64,000 nt of DNA, from positions 1-64,000 of the IMG/VR virus record IMGVR_UViG_3300010375_000001; one strand, written 5' to 3'. Under the pieces are notes generated by a model. It saw only the letters and a list, made by a program, of their open reading frames with translations. It had not been told where the DNA came from and ran no database searches. The stretch is from a virus. Below are positions 26,308 through 33,209 of the stretch, one piece after another; position 1 is the first letter of the stretch; the number at the start of each line of letters is the position of its first letter. Both the position numbers and the translations under genes were made by a program.

Positions 26308-26658
26308 TCATTTAGGCTCACCTCGTTCCCTCAACGTGGAGTCGACATTATCGATAGAGTTGCGGCGTTTTGGCTCAGGGCCATCCTGCTCTTTTTCGTC
26401 TTCCATTCGCCAGACACGCACGCCTTTAACGCCATCCTTTTCGGCGTCCTTCGAAAAAAAGCGCCAAAAGCGATATCTTCCGGCTAAGCTTTTGCGAAAA
26501 TTTGTAATGGCGGTTTTCGCCTTTGACTCCGTTTTGCCAGCGTAGAACGCACATCTGCCGATGGGGATCAGATGGAGATCCCAACCCCCGGTGGTTCTCT
26601 TGTACGCTTCTTCTGGAATCGGAATGTCCGCCTCGATTTCGATTTCCTTTTTACTCAT
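26308..26658 (-). CDS. Hypothetical phage protein (116 aa)
   Basis: Acidic N-terminus (KKEIEIEADIPIPEE) followed by a basic, aromatic middle (RFWRFFSKDAE) and a charged C-terminus. No family recognised. It lies 11 bases after the phosphatase gene in the same minus-strand operon. Confidence 0.6.
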   Translation of the reverse strand: MSKKEIEIEADIPIPEEAYKRTTGGWDLHLIPIGRCAFYAGKTESKAKTAITNFRKSLAGRYRFWRFFSKDAEKDGVKGVRVWRMEDEKEQDGPEPKRRNSIDNVDSTLRERGEPK

Positions 26659-26669
26659 ATAATTGTTAT

Positions 26670-27518
26670 TTAAGCTCTTCCTTTTTCATGTGGATACAGC
26701 GTGGCGACGATGTCGGATTGCCAGAATTCCTTGGTGTCTACATCCATGATCGTCAGCTTGCCTCTCCCGCCTGCGCCAGTATCGATGTTATACACGTTAC
26801 CTGAATACATAGGAGTGGTTACCACCGCCCCCATCGGAATTATAATACCCCCCTGAGTGAGAATATCCTTTGTCCGGTACAGCGTTGAAGCGGTATGTCC
26901 GATGAAGATCGTATCGAAGTCGTCCACCGTTTGAAGCTTGATTCCCGGCCGACAACTCATCGCCTGCTTCCACAAATCACGATCCCAATAGAAGTCAGAT
27001 GGATTATCATAACGGCATTCTTCAACAGACTTCCACCGATCGAAACCAGCGTGTACGAAGAAATAATTGCGCTCCTCATCGTGGTAGTACAGCTGTTGCT
27101 CCATAAAGAACCTACGGTGTTCGTCTGGGATATCTCCCGGATTGAGCGTCAAGCTGTATTTGAAAACAGCGCGTTCCCCTTCGTCGTCAAAATCCCAGCG
27201 ATGTTCCTGTACTTTTCCTATGCCTTCGGCGTATGACACCACTGTACCATCCCCCCCTTGCTTCCACGCGCCGAGCGGATCAGGGTGAACTCCGGTCTTC
27301 AGCCACCGATGAAACCACTCATCGTGGTTGCCAATGATGTCTATGCGATTGTCTATCGTCAACAGCTCGTCTACACACTCCTTGACATGTTCCCATCCGT
27401 CGCAGATATCCCCCAAAGTAATGAGCCGATGCCGATGCTTGTCGAAGTTGCTCCTTTCCAGACACTGCACTAAGGCCTTGTGCGCACCATGAATATCGCC
27501 TATAACAAATGTTCTCAT
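26670..27518 (-). CDS. PPP-type metallophosphatase (lambda phosphatase-like)
   Basis: 282 residues with the full calcineurin-like motif set: GDIHG at 7-11, GDICDG at 36-41, GNHD at 63-66, a downstream FFVHAG and IGHT, and a C-terminal YNIDTGAGGRGKLT that is typical of phage and bacterial PPP phosphatases. It would dephosphorylate Ser/Thr/His phosphoproteins or act on Ap4A-like substrates using two metal ions. The ATG overlaps the preceding gene (ATGA). It may reset host or phage phospho-signalling early in infection. Confidence 0.9.
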   Translation of the reverse strand: MRTFVIGDIHGAHKALVQCLERSNFDKHRHRLITLGDICDGWEHVKECVDELLTIDNRIDIIGNHDEWFHRWLKTGVHPDPLGAWKQGGDGTVVSYAEGIGKVQEHRWDFDDEGERAVFKYSLTLNPGDIPDEHRRFFMEQQLYYHDEERNYFFVHAGFDRWKSVEECRYDNPSDFYWDRDLWKQAMSCRPGIKLQTVDDFDTIFIGHTASTLYRTKDILTQGGIIIPMGAVVTTPMYSGNVYNIDTGAGGRGKLTIMDVDTKEFWQSDIVATLYPHEKGRA

Positions 27519-27883
27519 TTTTCGTCACCAAATTTAACGCTAAAGCCCAACTGTTCCAAAAGATGGATTACATCTTTTTCTTTGTACACAATCTCGTCGT
27601 CAGTGCAATTATCACCATGATGATGGATTTGAAATAGGATGCTGCCCATTCGCGTTCGACTGGGGTATTTCTTTAAGGTATCCTCTTCCCACGTCCGGCG
27701 GTCAGAACCTATAGGGCCAAAGTAATGGTCCATCAACAGGTCACTCACGTGCCCCAAGATATGATTGTATTTCGCCGAAGTTTGCTTGGAGGCACGTATC
27801 AACACCCTTTGTTGAAGAGAAACCCAGACAAATAAAGCAATGGCAATAATCGATATTATGATCGGAAGCGAGTCGATATTCAT
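27515..27883 (-). CDS. Single-span membrane protein of unknown function
   Basis: 122 residues with one N-terminal membrane segment (about 8-24, IIISIIAIALFVWVSL) and a soluble cytoplasmic-type domain rich in His and Asp. Overlaps its neighbours by 1 and 4 bases, so it is part of the 26.3-30.0 kb operon. No family recognised. Confidence 0.6.
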   Translation of the reverse strand: MNIDSLPIIISIIAIALFVWVSLQQRVLIRASKQTSAKYNHILGHVSDLLMDHYFGPIGSDRRTWEEDTLKKYPSRTRMGSILFQIHHHGDNCTDDEIVYKEKDVIHLLEQLGFSVKFGDEK

Positions 27884-28872
27884 TAAATAGGCTTTTCAAT
27901 GTCATAACTCTTGAGATCAACGGCCAGCTTCTTTTCCAGCCGCACATTACGCCGACAAGCGTTCCAGACGTGGATGATGTACTTCACCCGCTCGTCACCT
28001 CGTAACTGCTCTTGATCCGATAGCTCTCTACGCATTATCCGCTCCAACGTCTGCCGCAGATAGGCGATGTTACTATCAATAATCTTCGTCATGTGGAGAT
28101 CTTCACCAGAGGCAAGCTTCGTAAAAAATACCTCCGCGAAATCGGCGTCTAACCGTTGGAAGATGAACCACAACGCGGCATACATGGTATATGTCACAAA
28201 GGGGCCATCATTGTGGATAGCACGCGCCTTGGCAATAACCATCGTCAAAGTCTTTAACCGAGTCTTGTTGGACACCCATTTAATCAACGTGGGATTATCC
28301 ATTTTCTCACCCTTGGGCATCGTCTTCCCCACTCTGCTGTATTCGTCCAGATACCAGATATTGCGTACCGTCGCCCCCGTCACAAATCTATCTTTTAAAA
28401 TACCATGATCCTTGAGCACGTCAGCCGCAGAACGATTCACCCCCTGGTCGAGATAAATGCGAAACCTATCTTCCGGCCCAACGACAATGCTGAATTCAAT
28501 CTCCAGCGGCGGCTTGCCATTTTCGAGCCGCTTTTCGTTGGCACAAAGGAAAGCCCATAACCGTTTTTGGCCATCGATGAGCCGAAAAGTGTTGCTAATA
28601 ATGATTGGCTCGCCCGTCCAAGGATAATCGTCCGCGTACATGTCCTCGGCATACCGCTTAATATCCTTAAACTTAAATTCCCGATTACCTAAATTCAAGT
28701 CAAGAAGATCGGCCACCATGGCAGCATTCATCCGCAAGCGATGGATATAGCCATCTCTAATCTTTTTAACGCGCGCCACGATATCCGTCGTATGGATGTG
28801 CGGTTGCTTGATCTGACCATAGGATCGCTTATCCTGAATTCTTTCTGGGAAGGCGAGTTCGATATCTGTCAT
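27883..28872 (-). CDS. ParB/DGQ-HR-like protein
   Basis: 329 residues. The segment PIIISNTFRLIDGQKRLWAFLCA (about residues 88-110) carries the 'h-x-DGQ-x-R-h-x-A' signature of ParB/Sulfiredoxin-like and DGQHR proteins, which bind or cleave nucleic acid. The remainder is helical and unrecognised. In phages such proteins often regulate or modify DNA; the specific role is unknown. Confidence 0.5.
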   Translation of the reverse strand: MTDIELAFPERIQDKRSYGQIKQPHIHTTDIVARVKKIRDGYIHRLRMNAAMVADLLDLNLGNREFKFKDIKRYAEDMYADDYPWTGEPIIISNTFRLIDGQKRLWAFLCANEKRLENGKPPLEIEFSIVVGPEDRFRIYLDQGVNRSAADVLKDHGILKDRFVTGATVRNIWYLDEYSRVGKTMPKGEKMDNPTLIKWVSNKTRLKTLTMVIAKARAIHNDGPFVTYTMYAALWFIFQRLDADFAEVFFTKLASGEDLHMTKIIDSNIAYLRQTLERIMRRELSDQEQLRGDERVKYIIHVWNACRRNVRLEKKLAVDLKSYDIEKPI

Positions 28873-28878
28873 GGGTTA

Positions 28879-30045
28879 TTAATTTTCATCGTTGTTGCTA
28901 TCGGTGGCATTGGCCGACTTCAGCTCTTGCAATTGCTGCTTGGACTTGTGTTCCTTACGCACGTTCCACAGTTGATAAGTCTTTGGCAGAACAGATACTC
29001 CCTCTTTCTCTTCTTCGGTAACTTTCGCCGGAGTCACATCCATCTTAAAGGTATATCTTGAGCCCAGCAGCGTCGTATTGACTTTCTCCCCAACCGCCTC
29101 TATAGCTGTCTTTCCAAGCGTGTTGGCTAAAAATTTAAATTTAGGTTTCCCAGGGGATGGCTCCGGCATCTCTTGCACTAAATCAAGAAACAGCTTCTTG
29201 TGTTTTTCATGGTTAAACACCAGATATCCATCGCCATTATGAGTCGTCGCCAATCCATATTCCAATTGGAGATAGATTTTCGGGTTCTGCTGAAAATATT
29301 TGCCAAAAGTGATAGTGTAGCTCGCCGCCGCAACCGTCTTGCCCTTTGCTCTTAAATCGACTCGTTTGATAAGTTTATCCGGAATCTGGACCTCGATAAG
29401 AAGGTCGTAATCGATCATCTCAACAGAGGCGGGAATGACCGGGTCCATCAAGTCGAGAAGTTTAGTATAATCGTCATACGTAAACTCCAGTTTTCTCCGG
29501 GGGACAGGCTCGTCGTCACTGAACGAAGACTCTCCTTCATCATCTGAAAGGAAGGTGACAATCGGCGGCTCTTTCGCCTCTAAAGTTTGCGGGTGAACAC
29601 CATTGGATTTCGTCATACTTGGCTCACCTTTAGTATTCACGGAACTCTCAAAATCCGCTACATCGGCAACGGTTTCCACTACCGCAGGCAGAGTAAGTTG
29701 AATGGATTTAGCCAACATGTCCACCTGAGCCAAAAATCTTTTCTGTGAAGTTTCTGTCATTTTCGCAGTACTGGGTAGAGCAATATGAAGCGGGTTCGGG
29801 ATGTGTTCAGCAATTAACATTAGTTTCTTCAATAAGTCAAGATATTTTTTTTCCGCTTGCGCCTTTCTTCCCAATTCCACTTCGATCAACGCTTGCAAAT
29901 AATTTGGCTTTTGGCCATACCGCAAGCTCATCGTGCCATACTTCTCTGAATGCAAACCGATCCAGTATCGATTATCCTCACTGACGAAGACGTGTCTATA
30001 CTTTTCACGTTGCAGCTCTTCTACAAGTTGTTCCTGAAATTTCAT
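28879..30045 (-). CDS. Hypothetical protein with acidic linker (388 aa)
   Basis: An N-terminal helical region (1-130), an acidic low-complexity linker (LSDDEGESSFSDDE near 165-180) and a C-terminal beta-rich domain from about 185. No family recognised. First gene of the minus-strand operon, with its ATG following an AT-rich leader. The 125-base gap upstream holds AT-rich DNA and a run of nine A's but no clear gene. Confidence 0.6.
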   Translation of the reverse strand: MKFQEQLVEELQREKYRHVFVSEDNRYWIGLHSEKYGTMSLRYGQKPNYLQALIEVELGRKAQAEKKYLDLLKKLMLIAEHIPNPLHIALPSTAKMTETSQKRFLAQVDMLAKSIQLTLPAVVETVADVADFESSVNTKGEPSMTKSNGVHPQTLEAKEPPIVTFLSDDEGESSFSDDEPVPRRKLEFTYDDYTKLLDLMDPVIPASVEMIDYDLLIEVQIPDKLIKRVDLRAKGKTVAAASYTITFGKYFQQNPKIYLQLEYGLATTHNGDGYLVFNHEKHKKLFLDLVQEMPEPSPGKPKFKFLANTLGKTAIEAVGEKVNTTLLGSRYTFKMDVTPAKVTEEEKEGVSVLPKTYQLWNVRKEHKSKQQLQELKSANATDSNNDEN

Positions 30046-30170
30046 TATAATAATTTTTCATTCTGTACCGAAAGCGTTATTTTTATCTTCCCACGGTTAC
30101 TCTCGTCTCCACTTAAATCTCCCGCTCATGATCAGCCCCTTGCGTAAAAAAAAACGTAAAACAAAATCCG

Positions 30171-30602
30171 CTATAATAAAGGCTTCCACTCGTTTAGCAG
30201 CCGTGCAGCTTCCTTTGTCATTCGACTGGTTAAATCCTCCAACTCCTGCTTCCCCGAAGTAGTAATGCCCATAATTTTCTTTTGTTCGCTTTTCATATAA
30301 GCAATCTCCTCAAACAGCACGATGAGCGCTCCCTCAAACCGGCAACTCCTTTCTACGTGATCCCGGAACAATGTTTTTAGATTTGGAATTGAAATATCTT
30401 TCGTCCCCGTGAGGATTAAAGCGAACTTGGTTCGGAATCGCGTTAATACTTTTTTCGGTACCGGCTTGCCTTCTCTTTCATCTTTCAGCAGCATGCTCAG
30501 ATAATTCCGGTGAATTTCTATCTCATCTGCAATCTGAGCTTGGGTCTTACCGGTAGCCACAACTTTGGCGATTCCATCCCCGAAGGGTAGTTTCTTTTTC
30601 AT
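30171..30602 (-). CDS. HTH (XRE-type) repressor-like regulator
   Basis: 143 residues. TGKTQAQIADEIEIHRNYLSMLLKDE near the N-terminus is an XRE-type helix-turn-helix. The C-terminal 90 residues are helical (dimerisation or effector region) and carry no LexA/CI protease motif. It is transcribed divergently from the early genes across a region with a strong palindrome, the arrangement of a lysogeny repressor. A minor regulator is the alternative. Confidence 0.7.
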   Translation of the reverse strand: MKKKLPFGDGIAKVVATGKTQAQIADEIEIHRNYLSMLLKDEREGKPVPKKVLTRFRTKFALILTGTKDISIPNLKTLFRDHVERSCRFEGALIVLFEEIAYMKSEQKKIMGITTSGKQELEDLTSRMTKEAARLLNEWKPLL

Positions 30603-30684
30603 TCCATTAATGTTTCGTGATTATTGTTTACTTTTTTTCAGCGCTAAAGCGGGAATCCTTGCGCTATCTCTAAATATAAATTTT

Positions 30685-30710
30685 TATACTGTCGGTATAA
30701 AATTTTATAC
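30685..30710. promoter_or_regulatory. Operator palindromes in the repressor/early intergenic region
   Basis: TATAC, then a perfect 16-bp palindrome GTATAAAATTTTATAC (30695-30710). The first TATAC also pairs as an inverted repeat with GTATA five bases later, so three half-sites lie in 26 bp. Located between the divergent repressor-like gene and the first early gene, where a repressor operator is expected. Confidence 0.6.
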
Positions 30711-30740
30711 TAGGTTTGTACTATCCCCTGCAATATAGAC

Positions 30741-30759
30741 TGTACAACGAACAGTACAA
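30741..30759. promoter_or_regulatory. TTGTAC-family operator at the early promoter
   Basis: TGTACAACGAACAGTACAA, an imperfect dyad of GTACAA/TTGTAC half-sites, ending 9 bases before the ATG of the first early gene (AATTTTTTC spacer). The same arrangement recurs before the gene at 40486. Confidence 0.6.
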
Positions 30760-30768
30760 AATTTTTTC

Positions 30769-31029
30769 ATGAAAACTTTCAAAAGTCGGCATGAGCACCT
30801 GTCTGCCGAAGAGATGCGTATTCTCCAGGCTATCAACCAGGGGTATGGCAACTTCACGGGCAATGCTATGGAGGTGGGACTACACAAAAACACTTATCGA
30901 TACATCCTTCGACGAGGGTCGGGTAGGCGTGAGAACATCCAGAAAATCAGAGCAGTATTGTTAAAGCATCCTCAATATGAAAGTGATCCATCTGAACAGA
31001 GCCAAGATCCAGCAGGATCGGAAAGTTGA
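30769..31029 (+). CDS. Small HTH-like protein in the Cro position
   Basis: 86 residues. LSAEEMRILQAINQGYGNF and the following NAMEVGLHKNTYRYILRRGSGR form a plausible helix-turn-helix with a basic recognition helix. First gene of the plus-strand early operon, divergent from the repressor-like gene, so Cro-like or activator function is inferred. Confidence 0.6.
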   Translation: MKTFKSRHEHLSAEEMRILQAINQGYGNFTGNAMEVGLHKNTYRYILRRGSGRRENIQKIRAVLLKHPQYESDPSEQSQDPAGSES

Positions 31030-31153
31030 TGAGCTCGCCGACCAGCTGCGGAGCCGATTGAGGGCGCAGGCGAGGCGTCGCGTACAACAATATTTGCAGC
31101 CCAACGAACCAATACAACGTACAACATATGGTACAACACACGAGACAATTTGA
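30977..31153 (+). CDS. Small basic protein (58 aa)
   Basis: Begins MKVIHLNRAKIQQDRKVDEL and continues with an Arg/Gln-rich amphipathic helix. It overlaps the previous gene by 53 bases and the next by 26, and fills what would otherwise be a gap between them. The helical, strongly basic composition suggests nucleic-acid or protein binding. No family recognised. Confidence 0.5.
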   Translation: MKVIHLNRAKIQQDRKVDELADQLRSRLRAQARRRVQQYLQPNEPIQRTTYGTTHETI

Positions 31154-31400
31154 TTTTGCCTGGAACGGGCTGTTCGTTTATTGCACAGCGACCCTTTATC
31201 CTGACGGCTCTCTCCAAAAGATCGACGTCGATTATGTCATCGAAGGAATAAAAGAGTGGCGATGGTTATTGGAAGAAACGAATAGCCCTGTCGTGCGACT
31301 CGTTCGCATGAAAATGATGGCGCAAATCAAATTGACAGCTGCCAAAATGATTGCTTCGATTATCTCCCCTGCGTTCGATACCTACGAATTTACTTTTTAA
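31128..31400 (+). CDS. Hypothetical early protein (90 aa)
   Basis: Starts MVQHTRQFDFAWNG and runs to an aromatic end DTYEFTF. Its ATG lies inside a cluster of GTACAACA half-sites (31111-31140), so expression may be operator-controlled. Upstream of the annealing protein in the early operon. No family recognised. Confidence 0.55.
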   Translation: MVQHTRQFDFAWNGLFVYCTATLYPDGSLQKIDVDYVIEGIKEWRWLLEETNSPVVRLVRMKMMAQIKLTAAKMIASIISPAFDTYEFTF

Positions 31401-31416
31401 ATCAATACTCTTCTTT

Positions 31417-32082
31417 ATGTCTACAGCGCCCGCCATTCAAAGCAATGGTGTCTTAGAAAATCTTGTCCTTGCTGGCGACCTCAGCAAGATGACTGATCAG
31501 CAGAAGGTCGTTTATTACAAACAATTCTGCGATAGCCTCGGAGTGAACCCGCTGACGCAACCCTTTCGGATCATGAAGTTCCAAGGTAAGGAGATCATGT
31601 ATGCGACGAAAGATGCGACCGATCAACTGCGGAAGCGGGATGGCATTAGCATCACCGACGCAACAACCGAGCGGATAGAAGATGTCCTCTTCGTTACCGT
31701 GAAGGGAAAGAATAAAGATGGACGCACCGATGTCGAGGTCGGTGCTGTGTACGTCGGTGGCCTAAAGGGTGAACCACTCGCCAACGCGCACATGAAGGCG
31801 CTGACGAAGAGCAAGCGCCGGTTGACATTGTCGATCGTAGGGCTGGGCATGCCGGATGAATCGGAAATCGAAACAATCGACGTCAACGCCGTTACGGTGG
31901 ACTTTCCCGAAGCAGCGAAGCGCACCGTATCAGAGGGCGCCTTCGGCAGCGCAGTAGAGCGGGTCAAAGCGGGTGAAATTGATTTGATCAATAAGATGCG
32001 CACAGAATTCCGCTTAACCGATCAGCAGCTGGCCACTCTGGTGAAGCTCGAAGACCAAAACATTATTAAGCATGACGCCTAG
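31417..32082 (+). CDS. RecT/Bet-like single-strand annealing protein (candidate)
   Basis: 221 residues from the ATG at 31417 (after CAATACTCTTCTTT), preferred over an upstream in-frame ATG at 31351 inside the previous gene. KQFCDSLGVNPLTQPFRIMKFQG matches the 'hC...gLnP...q' opening of the Redbeta/RecT group, followed by IMYATKDATDQLRKRDG and a conserved-looking HMKALTKSKRRLTLSIVGLG. Annealing proteins promote recombination-dependent replication. They usually neighbour a nuclease and SSB, and a VRR-NUC gene is downstream. Confidence 0.6.
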   Translation: MSTAPAIQSNGVLENLVLAGDLSKMTDQQKVVYYKQFCDSLGVNPLTQPFRIMKFQGKEIMYATKDATDQLRKRDGISITDATTERIEDVLFVTVKGKNKDGRTDVEVGAVYVGGLKGEPLANAHMKALTKSKRRLTLSIVGLGMPDESEIETIDVNAVTVDFPEAAKRTVSEGAFGSAVERVKAGEIDLINKMRTEFRLTDQQLATLVKLEDQNIIKHDA

Positions 32083-32104
32083 AGAACAAGAGGGCTGCTT
32101 TTTT

Positions 32105-32164
32105 ATGTCCATTGCCTTTTTCGCAGCGGTACTTATCACATTAATCTTACATCTTTTATTATGA
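32105..32164 (+). CDS. 19-aa hydrophobic micropeptide, coupled to next gene
   Basis: MSIAFFAAVLITLILHLLL and stop, a single membrane-spanning peptide whose TGA overlaps the next ATG (ATGA). The length is minimal and the evidence is only the coupling and composition. Confidence 0.3.
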   Translation: MSIAFFAAVLITLILHLLL

Positions 32165-32370
32165 ACGAAGTATTTGAAATGGAGATCCATGGCCGGGTTA
32201 TTCGTGGTGACCGCGCTCTCATGGACAGATTGATCGAGCACTATACGCCGAGGCTCTATATTATCAAACCAAGTAAAATGAACGACCATGCAGCATTTAG
32301 TCAAGCACCGGCCACAGCATTGCCGGCTGGCGACGGGGGAAGAATTGAAGGGGGAAGTGCCGACCATTGA
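32161..32370 (+). CDS. Hypothetical protein (69 aa)
   Basis: An N-terminal 45 residues of ordinary composition (VFEMEIHGRVIRGDRALMDR) with a low-complexity C-terminus where it overlaps the next gene by 83 bases. No family recognised. Confidence 0.45.
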   Translation: MNEVFEMEIHGRVIRGDRALMDRLIEHYTPRLYIIKPSKMNDHAAFSQAPATALPAGDGGRIEGGSADH

Positions 32371-32608
32371 TCAGCGCCTAGAATATCTCTTCGGCCTCGA
32401 CATCCCGCACGAGCTATCCCATAGGGAAAACGTCATGGAGATGATCTTTCCGTCCGACCGGTCACTTCAAACAGGCGACGAGCTTGTCAACGAGTATGAC
32501 AAGTCTGTGATTGTCACAGAGATCTTAGAACGTCGAAAGGCTAGGGGCGACTGGGGGAAGAATCCTTACGATACCGCGCCCGACTTTGTCCGGGTTCAAT
32601 TCTTTTAA
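32288..32608 (+). CDS. Hypothetical early protein (106 aa)
   Basis: Starts MQHLVKHRPQHCRLATGEEL, basic at the N-terminus and acidic/helical later (ENVMEMIFPSDRSLQTGDEL). Lies just before the VRR-NUC gene. A phage accessory protein of unknown role. Confidence 0.55.
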   Translation: MQHLVKHRPQHCRLATGEELKGEVPTIDQRLEYLFGLDIPHELSHRENVMEMIFPSDRSLQTGDELVNEYDKSVIVTEILERRKARGDWGKNPYDTAPDFVRVQFF

Positions 32609-32636
32609 ACACACACGTCACAAGGTTTCACGTGAA

Positions 32637-33182
32637 ATGTACAATGATACAATGAACAGTACAAAAGATGGATGGAAAGCGCAGTATAAGCGGCTGTATC
32701 AAGAGCACCGGAAACGAAACTATCCCATGGGTTACCGGGACTTCCCCGACATGGAGCCGAAAATGCCCAGCGAAAAAAAAGCGAACGGCCTAACCCAGCT
32801 TATTATTAAGTTCCTGGAGTGGAGTGGTCACTATGCCAATCGCATCAGCACCCAAGGGCAGGCTAGGATACACAAGATTCCAAAGTATAATCTTTCCTCC
32901 GAAACCATTCAATATAGCCAGTCGGTGCAATGGACGAAAGGAAACACGAAGAAGGGCACTCCGGATATCAGCGCCGTTATTTATGGGATGTCCGTTTGGA
33001 TAGAGGTCAAGGTAGGCAAAGACAAGATGAGTGAGGCCCAAGTAGAACAAAAGCAAAAGCTCCAACAGGCTGGCGCGTATTATTTCGTGGCCCATGACAT
33101 GCAGAGCTTTTGCGATTGGTACTATCAACTTATAGAACCGAAAGACCCAGACAGATATACGACGCTAGAAGGTTACGAATAA
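32637..33182 (+). CDS. VRR-NUC domain nuclease
   Basis: 181 residues from ATG 32637; ATG 32652 is an alternative because a TTGTAC-type element covers 32639-32667. The C-terminal half contains GTPDISAVIYGMSVWIEVKVG followed by a Q-rich helix (EAQVEQKQKLQQAGAYYFVA), the PD-(D/E)XK core of VRR-NUC nucleases: D in GTPD, then E-x-K. Such stand-alone nucleases in phages accompany replication and recombination genes and act as Holliday junction or flap resolvases. Confidence 0.85.
   Translation: MYNDTMNSTKDGWKAQYKRLYQEHRKRNYPMGYRDFPDMEPKMPSEKKANGLTQLIIKFLEWSGHYANRISTQGQARIHKIPKYNLSSETIQYSQSVQWTKGNTKKGTPDISAVIYGMSVWIEVKVGKDKMSEAQVEQKQKLQQAGAYYFVAHDMQSFCDWYYQLIEPKDPDRYTTLEGYE
32639..32667. promoter_or_regulatory. 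TTGTAC-family operator at the nuclease start
   Basis: TGTACAATGATACAATGAACAGTACAA spans the likely start codons of the nuclease gene. Three half-sites of the family are recognisable. Confidence 0.45.
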
Positions 33183-33209
33183 CATTGACTAACTCATCTC
33201 TACATACAT

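Noticed and set aside
27580-27620. CTGACGA on the minus strand inside the gene at 27515
   Set aside because: Lies in coding sequence without the flanking stems of a hammerhead.
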